Shown here piece by piece: positions 14,770-23,943 of a stretch of DNA of 40,133 bases. Source of the stretch: an uncultured Prevotella sp. (GTDB lineage: Bacteria > Bacteroidota > Bacteroidia > Bacteroidales > Bacteroidaceae); NCBI GenBank assembly GCA_902491375.1, contig CABUHE010000018.1, positions 1-40,133 on the forward strand, read 5' to 3'. Position numbers and translations under genes: made by a program. How positions within the stretch are numbered: the first letter of the stretch is position 1; every line of letters starts with the position of its first letter. The notes beneath the pieces were generated by a model. The model had not been told where the DNA came from. It made no database searches and saw only the letters and a program-made list of their open reading frames with translations.

Positions 14770-17523
14770 CTAAAATCTGAATGTGTATTGTCCGCTGCCT
14801 ACCTGTTTGCGTTCGCCATTTGGAAGTATTACCGTTGCGTCGCTGCCTACGGGGATTTCCACTGTAAGTTGCGAGTGTGTGCAGTCTACGCTGATTTTGC
14901 CGTAAAGTGAGTGAGTAGACGCCTTCACGTATTGCAGGTCGCCGACGAGTTTCGGCTGTATAAGCAGATGGCGCAGGCCGTGAGTGCCGGGCTGGTTTTG
15001 TATTCCGGCGAGAGTTTTGAAGAGCCATTCGTCAATCTGTCCCATCATAAAGTGGTTCAGCGATGAGCCCTGGTTGGGGTCCCATTGCTCGGTCAGCGTT
15101 GTTGCTCCGTGGCGCAGCTGGTAGCCGTATCCCGGCGTTTCATAGTGGTTGAGCATCGTATAGAGCAGTTCGTTCAGACCGTTTTGCGCGAGTGTCTGGA
15201 ACAGATAGCGGTTGCCTACGTCGCCGGTTGTCAGTCGGTTGCCGTGTGCCTTGATGTCGTCTACAAGGCTTTTAAGTACTCCTTGTTTTCTGTCGCCTGT
15301 CAGTCCGAGATAGAGTGGGAGGGCGTTTGACGCCTGACTGCCTGTGCCGTATGTGCATGAGTCGGTTTTGAAGAACTTACGGTTAAAGCTCTCGGTAGCT
15401 TTGTAGAGAAGTGTTGAATATTTCTTGACGTCAGCCGTGCGCCCTGTCATTTGTGCGGCGCGTGTCAGCAGTTGCAGGTCGAAGATGTAGTGTGCGGTTG
15501 CAACGAGAGGAACGGGCGTGTTACGTGAGAATCCTGCACGCCACGGGCCGTAGTCATACCAGTCGCCGAGACCGTGGCTTACTATGCCGTTGTCGGCGCG
15601 CGATGTCAGATAGTCTACGTATCGGCGCATAGGTTCATAGTTTTCTGTTATCAGTGTGCTGTCGCCGTATTGGTCGTAATACATGAACGGCAGTATTATC
15701 AGCGTGCTGCCCCATTCGGGCGAGTCGTCAAACAGATTGCCGAACGAAATGTATTGCGGCGCAGTTGTCGGCACCATGCCGTTTGCCTTTTGTGTGTCTG
15801 TGATGTCACGGATAACTTTCGGCACGTAGCGCGTCATGTCATAGTTGTATAGCAGACTTGGTCCGCACAGGTGGTCCTGCTCCAGCCAGCCCAGCTTTTC
15901 ACGGTGTGGACAGTCTGTCAGCACGCCCTGCATGTTGCTGCGCTCCGCTCTTTCAATAAGTCTGTGGGTGTCGGTGAACAATGGGTTTGAACATTCAAAC
16001 GATGAAACTTCTTCTGCCGAGTTGTATATGAAACAGCTGTTCAGACGCTTCAGTACGGGCAGTCCGTCGGGATTAGGCTGACCTTCGAGTACAGCTCCTT
16101 CAACCTGTATGTAGCGGAAACCGTAGTATGAGAAGTGAGGATGCCACGTCTCGTCAGCCCCGTTGCCTTTTAGCGTGTATTCATAATAGTGCTGACGGCC
16201 GGTCTGACGCTGGTCGCACGCTCCCTGCCGGGTCAGCTTTTCAGCGACAATCAGAGTAACTTTCTGTCCGCGCTTGCCGCTTACGGTTATTTCAGGAAAG
16301 CCTGCAAGATTCTGTCCCATGTCGGCTACGAAGGCTGACGGGTGTATCTCGCGCTTCGTTGATTTAGATGCCGCAGCAAGAGAGTCGGCCGGTATGTGTT
16401 TCCAAGACTTTATGTCGTAACGTTCCATTATGTGTACAGGCTGTACAGTCTGTGGTATAAGCTGTCCCTTAGGCCCTTCAACAGTAACTGCATAAGTCCA
16501 TTCTGAATCGTCGAAACCTGCCAGACGGCAGCCGTTCTGCTCAAGGCGTGCATCGTATGACTCTCCGCCGTAGATGCTGTTGAACGTAATCGGACTCAGT
16601 GAGTATTTCCAGTCATTTCCGCTTTTGATAACCTGCTGCGTGCCGTCGGCATAGTTTATTTCAAGGCGCAGCAACATCTGCGGAGGCCCGAAACTGGTTT
16701 GCAGTTTGCTGTATCTGCCCATGCGCTGCACATTGAACATACCGTTGCCGAGCAAAAGGCTGACTGCATTGCCGCCAGCGATTATGAGGTCGGTAACGTC
16801 AAATACGTTGTAGTAAACAGTCTTGTCATATTCGCTCCACACAGGGGCAAACTCTGCGTCGCCAACAGTTGTGCCGTTGAGGCTCAGGCGGTAGTGTCCG
16901 AGTCCGCTAACGTAGACAACCGCATCGGTTATGCGCTTGTTGTCAGTGCTGAATTCCTTTCTGAGTATTATGCTTTTAGATGAGAGTGTGTCGACGTTTG
17001 CCCATTTCGTCTTGAACGAGTCTTTCTTGAATACTGTATTAGGGAAACGTCCTTCGGGCAGTTTGGCATCCTTTCGGGTTATTGCTCCTATCCATTCGGC
17101 GTCAATCTTAGCCGGAACCACTCTTATTTTCTGTTTCCTGCTGAGGTCTGATTTTTCTCCTTTATCGTTCCATACGCGCACCTGCCAGTAGTATCCGTGT
17201 CTGTTTGGCTTCAGTGCCGGCAGCTTTATCAGTTGGCTTTGGTCTGATTTCACCTTGCCTGTCTTATAAACCTGCCTGTCTGTAACGTTTTCGCTGATGG
17301 TTATTTCGTATGCCGATTGCTTTTCACCGTTGGTTTCGGCTGTCATTTGCCAACCCAGTGTTATATCGCCTTCAGTTATTGCCGTCAGACTGGTACAGCC
17401 GCTTCCGGCAGCCGTTACGGGGCAACCCTGATAGTTGCATATAAGTCTTGTAACAGTAAGTTTTGCATCGGCGCACAGCGAGATGAGAACCGCCACTGTG
17501 GCGAAGAATGCTCTTGATTTCAT
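14770..17523 (-). CDS. Secreted alpha-L-rhamnosidase, GH78
   Basis: The 917-residue enzyme should release terminal L-rhamnose from pectin side chains or glycosides. It has a signal peptide (about 1-20), an N-terminal fibronectin-like domain (about 25-140), a rhamnosidase N-domain with SGLGHYRLSLNG (206-217), the DMGQNLAGF block (401-409), and the (alpha/alpha)6 catalytic barrel starting with TDCPHREKLGWLEQD (536-550). The acids D537, E542 and D550 of that block are in the place of the GH78 catalytic acids. A beta-sandwich C-domain ends the protein. It follows the DUF5703 gene by 57 bases on the same strand, so the two form an operon from the promoter near 19935. Confidence 0.92.
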   Translation of the reverse strand: MKSRAFFATVAVLISLCADAKLTVTRLICNYQGCPVTAAGSGCTSLTAITEGDITLGWQMTAETNGEKQSAYEITISENVTDRQVYKTGKVKSDQSQLIKLPALKPNRHGYYWQVRVWNDKGEKSDLSRKQKIRVVPAKIDAEWIGAITRKDAKLPEGRFPNTVFKKDSFKTKWANVDTLSSKSIILRKEFSTDNKRITDAVVYVSGLGHYRLSLNGTTVGDAEFAPVWSEYDKTVYYNVFDVTDLIIAGGNAVSLLLGNGMFNVQRMGRYSKLQTSFGPPQMLLRLEINYADGTQQVIKSGNDWKYSLSPITFNSIYGGESYDARLEQNGCRLAGFDDSEWTYAVTVEGPKGQLIPQTVQPVHIMERYDIKSWKHIPADSLAAASKSTKREIHPSAFVADMGQNLAGFPEITVSGKRGQKVTLIVAEKLTRQGACDQRQTGRQHYYEYTLKGNGADETWHPHFSYYGFRYIQVEGAVLEGQPNPDGLPVLKRLNSCFIYNSAEEVSSFECSNPLFTDTHRLIERAERSNMQGVLTDCPHREKLGWLEQDHLCGPSLLYNYDMTRYVPKVIRDITDTQKANGMVPTTAPQYISFGNLFDDSPEWGSTLIILPFMYYDQYGDSTLITENYEPMRRYVDYLTSRADNGIVSHGLGDWYDYGPWRAGFSRNTPVPLVATAHYIFDLQLLTRAAQMTGRTADVKKYSTLLYKATESFNRKFFKTDSCTYGTGSQASNALPLYLGLTGDRKQGVLKSLVDDIKAHGNRLTTGDVGNRYLFQTLAQNGLNELLYTMLNHYETPGYGYQLRHGATTLTEQWDPNQGSSLNHFMMGQIDEWLFKTLAGIQNQPGTHGLRHLLIQPKLVGDLQYVKASTHSLYGKISVDCTHSQLTVEIPVGSDATVILPNGERKQVGSGQYTFRF

Positions 17524-17580
17524 TTCTGTCGGTTAGTGTTTGATAGTTTATGCTTGAAAGCCGTTATTGTTGTTGCGTTT

Positions 17581-19875
17581 TTATCTGCGCTTTACAATTA
17601 TTCTTGAAGTTACTTGTCCGTCCTTAATCTCGGCTTCAACTGTTCGTTCGCCTGTAGCATGCAGACGGAACTTGGCGTTTACTTGCTTAGGCCATGCAGG
17701 GAAGAGCAGCAGTTCGCCATAAGGTGTTTCCTGCAAGAGCATTTCCTGAAGTCCAATCATAGCCGCACCGCCACGGTTACAGTCTGGTGCCCAGTCGTAT
17801 CCGGGGTCCCAGAAGGCGGGGAAGCGGTAAGGTCCGTCGGCGAACTTCTCTGCGTTGAGGCTTGCGGCTTCGTCTGTAAGTCCAAGACATGCGGCCCAGA
17901 TGTTGTCCTGTTTCCAGCCTTTTGTAGTGCGCATATCAAGCGCGTGAGGATCTTTCAGATACGTGTTGCGGGCGATGTCGAGTCCGGGACGTCCAACACC
18001 GTATATCCGCCAGGGAAAAACAGGATAAAGCTGAGGAGTCTCGACGTTCTGTATTCTTGCCCAGACAATGGCCGGGGCTATGCATGTGTCGCCGCCGATT
18101 GTGCGCAGAGGAATTTCAGGTATGCGGTTTTTGAATGTCGAGTCTAATGCGCATGCTGACGTATCTTTGACGCCTTGTGATGTTTTATACTTTTCAAACT
18201 GTTCTGCAACGGTACGAAGTGCGGCAATTACGCTCGACGGATTGTAGGCCATCTTGTATGTTTCGCAGCCTGATGAAGGGTAGAGTATTAGCTTGCCTTC
18301 ACCGTCGAGAGCCTTTACTCCGCGCTTCTTAGCCAGTTGCTGATAGTGTTCGTCAAAGAAACGCAGGCAGTTTGTGATGAGCGGCTCATATTTTTTAATG
18401 TCCATTCCTGTGTAGAAATGAGCCTGAAGAATCATTGAACAGAATTCGAGAGAGGTGTCCCACTGGTATTCCAGCCATGCGTTGCGCTCCATTCCGGGGT
18501 CGTCGCCGGGCTTGTGTTTGCCGTATTCGGCCGGGTTTGGCAGTCCGAAGTTTTCAATCTGTTCACAGAATGATGCTCCGCCGTGTCCCCAATAATATTT
18601 TGTGCGTGCTATTGCGTTTGGCAGCATGCGCAGATATGTATCAAACTGTGATACCATCATGTTGCTGTCGCCGCTCTTCAGCATGGGCCAGTACACTAAC
18701 CTTTGGTTCTGCGCAGTCATTGTGCCGCCTCCCCATTTGCGGTAATCAGGAGTGAAAGGAGTTTTCGGATCAACGTACACAGGGTCAAAGGTGAACAGTC
18801 CGCCGTTGAACTTTGTCGGCCATTCTCCGTATGCGTTGCAGCCCAGCATGTAGCGGAACAGTTCGTAATTGCGTATAGCTTTGTTAAGTGAAGAATCTGT
18901 AACGCTCTCTTTGTCGGTTGTCGAAACTATGTAGCTGCGCTGCCAATACTCGTGCCACCATTGTGCGCTGCGCGTTCTTGATGCCTTAGCTGTCGGTATG
19001 TCTTTTGGTGAGTTGCCGGTGTAAAGACTTATTGTGATTACCGCATGGCGCATGTTTTTCGATGTGAAATTCCATGCGCGATAGTCTGTAGAAGCGTATT
19101 TGCCGTCTGATGTACCAGTGAATTTGAAGCCAGGCGCAGTCATTCGGCCTCCTAAGCGCAGGCCTCCGATTGGGTTGTACAGTTGCTGTTTTATTTCATC
19201 AAGACTTTCACGGTTTACTGTGAAATCAAAAACCGTAGTCGCACGGTTCTGGTGCCAGAAGTCGAGAGTTGATTCATCAGCACGTATTGAGTCGGCAAAT
19301 GTCGTGCAGTCTTTTGGCAATGTCCATTTGTAAGAGCATTGCTGACATTCAGCTTTTGTTACAGGTCGGTCTTTATATCGCCAACTTTCATAACTCAGCG
19401 TTGCGTCAGTGCTTTTGCCGGAAGTTACTTCCATGTAAACAGCAGAGGTATATACATCAGCCCAAAGGCATACTTCTGTGTCTTTGCCTTTTATGTAAAC
19501 AGCTCCGTCATCAAGCCGAAGAATCTGTCTGAAACTGTTGTCTGCGTTAGTAAAAGGTGCTGATGACAGTCTAAGACGGAAGCGTCCGGCTTTGAGCAGG
19601 GTGTTGTTCTCGTCGAACATGCCGCTTCGTGAAACGTAAAACAATACGTCTCCGTTCTCAACCCACACGTTCATTCCGACATCGTGGCCTCCACACGGCA
19701 TTGATTCAGATGAATTCTGACTTGGCGTAGTCCATACGTAGTCTTGAGGATGATAGTCTGTTGCTGCTTTAGCCGTTGTCGTTGAGGTAAAAATAAATGT
19801 GCATACGGCAATCAGCAGATTTACGGTAATACTTATTCTTTTCCCGTTTAAGAATTTAAGGTGAAAGTTTTTCAT
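17581..19875 (-). CDS. DUF5703-type secreted putative glycoside hydrolase
   Basis: The 764-residue protein starts with a signal peptide (hydrophobic core about 18-36, ending TTAKA). Its N-terminal region (YVWTTPSQNSSESMPCGG, NVWVENGDVLFYVSRSG) matches the DUF5703 domain found before (alpha/alpha)6 glycosidase-like barrels. The middle shows GEWPTKFNGGLFTF and YYWGHGGASFCEQ, typical of that barrel in GH95-like relatives, and the C-terminus is a short beta domain (HATGERTVEAEI). The substrate is not known; its pairing with a GH78 rhamnosidase points to a rhamnose-containing pectin fragment. Family assignment is from recall of the motifs. Confidence 0.75.
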   Translation of the reverse strand: MKNFHLKFLNGKRISITVNLLIAVCTFIFTSTTTAKAATDYHPQDYVWTTPSQNSSESMPCGGHDVGMNVWVENGDVLFYVSRSGMFDENNTLLKAGRFRLRLSSAPFTNADNSFRQILRLDDGAVYIKGKDTEVCLWADVYTSAVYMEVTSGKSTDATLSYESWRYKDRPVTKAECQQCSYKWTLPKDCTTFADSIRADESTLDFWHQNRATTVFDFTVNRESLDEIKQQLYNPIGGLRLGGRMTAPGFKFTGTSDGKYASTDYRAWNFTSKNMRHAVITISLYTGNSPKDIPTAKASRTRSAQWWHEYWQRSYIVSTTDKESVTDSSLNKAIRNYELFRYMLGCNAYGEWPTKFNGGLFTFDPVYVDPKTPFTPDYRKWGGGTMTAQNQRLVYWPMLKSGDSNMMVSQFDTYLRMLPNAIARTKYYWGHGGASFCEQIENFGLPNPAEYGKHKPGDDPGMERNAWLEYQWDTSLEFCSMILQAHFYTGMDIKKYEPLITNCLRFFDEHYQQLAKKRGVKALDGEGKLILYPSSGCETYKMAYNPSSVIAALRTVAEQFEKYKTSQGVKDTSACALDSTFKNRIPEIPLRTIGGDTCIAPAIVWARIQNVETPQLYPVFPWRIYGVGRPGLDIARNTYLKDPHALDMRTTKGWKQDNIWAACLGLTDEAASLNAEKFADGPYRFPAFWDPGYDWAPDCNRGGAAMIGLQEMLLQETPYGELLLFPAWPKQVNAKFRLHATGERTVEAEIKDGQVTSRIIVKRR

Positions 19876-19934
19876 CTTGAAATGTTGTAGAATGATAGTT
19901 CTCCAGAGGTTGTATAATGCAAGTCTTGCAGCTA

Positions 19935-19942
19935 CAAAGATA
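19935..19942 (-). promoter_or_regulatory. Promoter -7 element of the DUF5703-GH78 operon
   Basis: TATCTTTG on the minus strand, 59 bases before the start codon. No TTG lies at the usual distance upstream, so an activator may be needed. Confidence 0.5.
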
Positions 19943-20151
19943 TTGAATAATATCTAAAACGCATTGTTTTAATGCGGAAAATAAAGCATAAAGTCAAAAA
20001 AATAAGGACATTGTATCTGTTGTCTGTAATAATCAGCGAGATACAATGAAAATACAAAACAGATTATTGGCGACAATGTTTTTGCCGCCGTCAGCTGTTT
20101 GTCTTGTCGAGTTATGATAATGATTTGTAATCTGCGTAAATCCGCTTGTGT

Positions 20152-20922
20152 TTATTTACGCTTTTCGACACCGCTTCGTCCTGTGCGCTTATAACTGCGG
20201 TAGTCGTCTACAGGAATTTCAATTTCAGATTCTTCAAGCGGAACATTGTGCGGAAGACGGAACTTCATGTAGCGTATGTTCAGTCCGCGCTCAATCCATT
20301 GGCTTTCATAGTAAGTCTGAATTGAGAGTATTCGGCGTGTGTCTTCGTCGATGTCGGTTGCGTGGTAAAGGTCTTCCGTGCGGAACAATAATGGCAGATG
20401 GTTGTGCTCCACCATGTATGTTGTGTATGTGAAAAGGAAGTTGCTGTCGGTCTTGACGTGTATAATGCCGCCATCTACAAGGAAACGGCGGTAACGTTCC
20501 ATGAAGAATGTGCTTGTAAGACGCTTGCGGACATTCTTCATCTGTGGGTCGCTAAAGGTGAGCCATATCTCCTGTACCTCGCCTTCGGAGAAGAAACGGT
20601 CGATTATCTCTATGTTGGTACGTAGGAAAGCGACATTCTTCAGTCCTTCTTCAAGAGCCTGTGTGGCTCCTGTCCACATGCGGGCACCCTTTATGTCGAC
20701 ACCGATGAAGTTGATGTTTGGAAACAGACGTGCCAGTCCTACGGCATATTCGCCTTTGCCGCATCCGAGTTCGAGTACGATAGGATTGTCGTTGTGGAAA
20801 TACATGTCACGCCAGTGACCTCTCATTTCAAACGGAACCTGTTCAACAACAGAGAAAGGATATTGAAACACGTTCTCATATCGCTCCATGTCAGCGAACT
20901 TGGCTAATTTACCTTTAGACAT
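20152..20922 (-). CDS. trmB: tRNA (guanine-N7)-methyltransferase
   Basis: The 256-residue SAM enzyme makes 7-methylguanosine at position 46 of tRNA. The SAM-binding motif VLELGCGKGEYAVGLA and the following FIGVDIKGARM are plain. The usual PDPWPKKRHHKRR block is replaced by SDPQMKNVRKRL. The start is set at 20922 (MSKGKLAKFADMERYENV); the longer frame from 20958 runs into the hairpin upstream. It lies downstream of ilvE but behind a long hairpin. Confidence 0.9.
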   Translation of the reverse strand: MSKGKLAKFADMERYENVFQYPFSVVEQVPFEMRGHWRDMYFHNDNPIVLELGCGKGEYAVGLARLFPNINFIGVDIKGARMWTGATQALEEGLKNVAFLRTNIEIIDRFFSEGEVQEIWLTFSDPQMKNVRKRLTSTFFMERYRRFLVDGGIIHVKTDSNFLFTYTTYMVEHNHLPLLFRTEDLYHATDIDEDTRRILSIQTYYESQWIERGLNIRYMKFRLPHNVPLEESEIEIPVDDYRSYKRTGRSGVEKRK

Positions 20923-20950
20923 ACTTTTGTGTGTAGTTATATTAAAGAAA

Positions 20951-21019
20951 AGAGTCAAGAACTGGGAAACTCATGCTCTTATTGTAAGGCATTATAAGTG
21001 TTTCTCAATTCTTAACTCT
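20951..21019 (-). terminator. Long hairpin between ilvE and trmB
   Basis: Arms 20951-20970 and 21000-21019 pair over 20 bases with three mismatches or wobbles (AGAGTTAAGAATTGAGAAAC on the minus strand). TTTTCTTTAATA follows. It probably ends the ilvE transcript. Confidence 0.65.
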
Positions 21020-21033
21020 CTATATTGTAGGGT

Positions 21034-22056
21034 TTATTCAATCACTACTTTTGTCCATCCGTGAACATCAGGCTCAATTCCATACTGGATGTTGCGCAGC
21101 TTGTTGTAGAGCTTTGTGCAGATAGGACCGGGTTTACCGTCCTTGCTTATAACGTAGCTCTTCTTTCCTTCCAGGTCGTCAATCTTAGAGATAGGACTTA
21201 TAACGGCTGCTGTTCCGCAAGCTCCTGCTTCCTCGAATGTAGCCAGTTCTTCTTCAGGAATCTGTCTGCGCTCAACCTTCATGCCCATATCCTCTGCGAG
21301 CTGCATAAGACTTTTGTTTGTGATACTTGGCAGAATACTTGTTGATTTAGGAGTAACGTATGTGTTGTTCTTTATTCCGAAGAAGTTGGCAGCACCGCAC
21401 TCGTCCATGTATTTCTTCTCTTTTGCATCAAGATAGAACTCGCAAGCGTAGCCCATATCGTGAGCCATCTTGTTTGCGCGCAGTGATGCGGCGTAGTTTC
21501 CACCAACCTTATATATACCTGTACCGAGTGGAGCTGAACGGTCAAACTCGCGGATTATCACGTAAGGATTGGTTGAGAAGCCTCCCTTGAAGTATGGGCC
21601 AACAGGAGTTACGAATATCATGAACAGATATTCAGTGGCAGGATGAACACCGACCTGTGCCGACATACCTACAAGCAGCGGACGGATGTATAATGAAGCT
21701 CCGCTCTCGTATGTAGGGATATAATCCTGATTGAGGCGTACCACTTTGGTTACCATTTCCTCAAACAATTCGGTTGAAACTTCAGGCATTAATATGCCAC
21801 GGCATGTGCTTTGCAGGCGGGCTGCGTTTTCGTCCATACGGAACACGCGTACTTTGCCGTCAGGACAGCGGAACGCCTTCAGACCTTCGAAAGCCTCTTG
21901 ACCGTAGTGCAGGCAGGTGGCTGCCATGTGCATCTTGATATACTCGTCGGAGCAGATTTCAATCTCTCCCCACTTGCCGTCGCGGTAATAGCAACGGACG
22001 TTGTAATCGGTCGGCCTATAGCCGAAAGACAAATTAGCCCAATCCAGATTTTTCAT
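21034..22056 (-). CDS. ilvE: Branched-chain amino acid aminotransferase
   Basis: The 340-residue PLP enzyme of fold type IV interconverts leucine, isoleucine or valine and their 2-oxo acids. The sequence shows HYGQEAFEGLKAF (50-62), the PLP lysine K183 in LGTGIYKVGGNYA, and EFYLDAKEKKYMDECGAANFF, which are hallmarks of the larger BCAT subgroup. The start MKNLDWANLSFGY follows the promoter at 22099-22129 with a short leader. No ilv or leu biosynthesis genes are adjacent. Confidence 0.93.
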   Translation of the reverse strand: MKNLDWANLSFGYRPTDYNVRCYYRDGKWGEIEICSDEYIKMHMAATCLHYGQEAFEGLKAFRCPDGKVRVFRMDENAARLQSTCRGILMPEVSTELFEEMVTKVVRLNQDYIPTYESGASLYIRPLLVGMSAQVGVHPATEYLFMIFVTPVGPYFKGGFSTNPYVIIREFDRSAPLGTGIYKVGGNYAASLRANKMAHDMGYACEFYLDAKEKKYMDECGAANFFGIKNNTYVTPKSTSILPSITNKSLMQLAEDMGMKVERRQIPEEELATFEEAGACGTAAVISPISKIDDLEGKKSYVISKDGKPGPICTKLYNKLRNIQYGIEPDVHGWTKVVIE

Positions 22057-22098
22057 AATATCATATTAATAGTTGAACTTATTTTCTCAATCTTCATG

Positions 22099-22129
22099 CA
22101 AAGATACGAACAATCTCAGTAACAAGCAA
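22099..22129 (-). promoter_or_regulatory. Promoter of ilvE
   Basis: TATCTTTG on the minus strand (22099-22106) with TTG 20 bases upstream (22127-22129). Confidence 0.7.
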
Positions 22130-22245
22130 TTTTTTTCATGATAATTTGTAATGTTACGGCTGAGGTGTCTGAGGCAGCGAAGTGGTTTCCATGTGGCTTA
22201 CAGGCATTTACACCGGTGTCAATATTTCTGTATCATGGCTGTTTA

Positions 22246-22446
22246 TTATGCTTTGTCGCCGTCGTCGAGTATCTTTTTTATTTCCTCATCAGTCTTGGTC
22301 AGCTTGTCCTTGCATACTTTTATCAGCTTCTGTGCAGTCTTCAGCTGCTCGCTCAGACTGTCAATGTCGAGCTCGTCGTTTTCCATCTTGTCGACAATGT
22401 CTTCAAGTTGTTTAAGGGCTTCTTCGTATTTGATTTCTTTTGGCAT
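22246..22446 (-). CDS. xseB: Exodeoxyribonuclease VII small subunit
   Basis: The 66-residue protein is almost entirely two amphipathic helices (YEEALKQLEDIVDKMENDEL and a longer second helix) ending in acidic residues, the full length and pattern of XseB. It binds the coiled-coil arms of XseA, encoded 38 bases upstream, to form the nuclease that degrades single-stranded DNA. It is the last gene of the subtilase-xseA-xseB unit. Confidence 0.92.
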   Translation of the reverse strand: MPKEIKYEEALKQLEDIVDKMENDELDIDSLSEQLKTAQKLIKVCKDKLTKTDEEIKKILDDGDKA

Positions 22447-22484
22447 GACTTCTGTTTTAATATAGATGATATGTTTTTTCAGTT

Positions 22485-23885
22485 CTAATCTTTCTGTTGT
22501 TTCCTGATAACTGCTGACTTTATTTTGCCTTTACCGAATCTTGTCTCAATCATGTCGCCGTCTTTCAGTTCGGCAGCAGAGCGCACGGCGTGGCCATTGT
22601 GCAGTGTTATTGAGTATCCTCGTTTCAGCAGACGTGTAGGGTCAGACGTTTCAGCCCGTTGCGACAGCATTTCTATGCGGTGGCGTTCGGTCATAAGTCT
22701 GCGGCTTACGGCTGGAACTATTGCAGATGAAAGTCTTTCAATTCGTGTGTTTTCGGCAGTCAGCCGGCGTTTTACTGATGATTCTATTTTCGCGTATAAT
22801 GCGTCGAGCCGTGCGCGGTGGCGGGTGTTTACGAGCGAGAATAATACAGGTATGCGTTCAGCGGCACGGTTTAGTCTTATCCGTTCCGTTTCCATTCTGC
22901 GGCTTACGGCTCTTGCTATTGTCGTGCGGGCCGAGTCTATAAAATCAGCAGTATGTTTCAGATTGTCTGTCAGCAGCGCAGCCGCAGCTGTTGGAGTCTT
23001 GACACGTGTGTGCGCTACCATGTCTACTACAGACTCGTCACGTTCGTGCCCGATGCCTGTAATGACTGGCAACGGAAAGTTTGCCACGTTCTCGGCAAGT
23101 GTCAGCGAGTCGAATGCGGATAAATCGCTTACGGCTCCTCCACCACGTATAATCACCACGCAATCGAAACTGTCGGCGTCTGTATTGATGGCGTTGAGCG
23201 CAGATATAATGCTCTCTTCGGTGCGTTCGCCCTGCATTATTGCAGGAAACAGAGTTATGTCGAAGCTGAATCCGTATGGGTTGGTTGACAGTTGGTTGCA
23301 GAAATCGCCGTATCCGGCTGCCGTCTCGCTTGAAATTACAGCTATATGTTTGGCAAAAGGCGATAGCGTAAGTTCTTTGTTAAGGTCGAACACACCTTCC
23401 GCTTTAAGCTGCCTTATCACTTCCTGTCGCTTGCGTGCCATGTCGCCGAGCGTAAACGTGGGGTCAATGTCAGTTACAATCCATGAGAATCCGAAGTTTT
23501 CGTGAAACTGTGCATAGACCTGTAACAGCACTTTCATGCCTGCGTGAAGACATTCTCCAGTAACTCTCTCAAAATGCGGACGCACCAGCGACCACGTGCT
23601 GCGCCAGCATTTTGCCGACGCTCTTGCGACGAGAGCTGTTTCAAACTCGTCTTTCTGTATGAGTTCCATATAACAGTGGCCGCTGCGTTCACGCACTTCG
23701 GCCAGTTCGGCTTCAACCCAATAGCAGTCCGGCAGTGTCAGTTCTATTGTTTTGCGCACGAGCGAGTTCAGCTCGAACAGCGTCAGATGACTGTCATGGC
23801 TTGTGCCTGTGTCAGGCTCGTCGTCTGTAAACAAGCTGTTTTGCTGTTTGTCGTTTATTCTGTTATAAGGATTCAGTCTTTTCAT
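22485..23885 (-). CDS. xseA: Exodeoxyribonuclease VII large subunit
   Basis: The 466-residue protein has the N-terminal OB-fold (YWVEAELAEVRERSGHCYMEL), the catalytic core with IAVISSETAAGYGDF, VIIRGGGAVSDLSAFD and the GIGHERDESVVDMVAHTRVKTPTAAA block, then the long Arg-rich coiled coil and a C-terminal beta segment (RGYSITLHNGHAV). Length and order are those of normal XseA. It follows the subtilase gene by 58 bases. Confidence 0.94.
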   Translation of the reverse strand: MKRLNPYNRINDKQQNSLFTDDEPDTGTSHDSHLTLFELNSLVRKTIELTLPDCYWVEAELAEVRERSGHCYMELIQKDEFETALVARASAKCWRSTWSLVRPHFERVTGECLHAGMKVLLQVYAQFHENFGFSWIVTDIDPTFTLGDMARKRQEVIRQLKAEGVFDLNKELTLSPFAKHIAVISSETAAGYGDFCNQLSTNPYGFSFDITLFPAIMQGERTEESIISALNAINTDADSFDCVVIIRGGGAVSDLSAFDSLTLAENVANFPLPVITGIGHERDESVVDMVAHTRVKTPTAAAALLTDNLKHTADFIDSARTTIARAVSRRMETERIRLNRAAERIPVLFSLVNTRHRARLDALYAKIESSVKRRLTAENTRIERLSSAIVPAVSRRLMTERHRIEMLSQRAETSDPTRLLKRGYSITLHNGHAVRSAAELKDGDMIETRFGKGKIKSAVIRKQQKD

Positions 23886-23943
23886 ATTTGCCTTTTGTTA
23901 GTCGGCTTACCGTGTATCTTGATGGAATAGATTAGAGCTTTTT

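Noticed and set aside
22525..23505. 326-residue plus-strand frame opposite xseA
   Set aside because: Serine/arginine-rich antisense shadow of xseA; no ribosome binding site or known domain.
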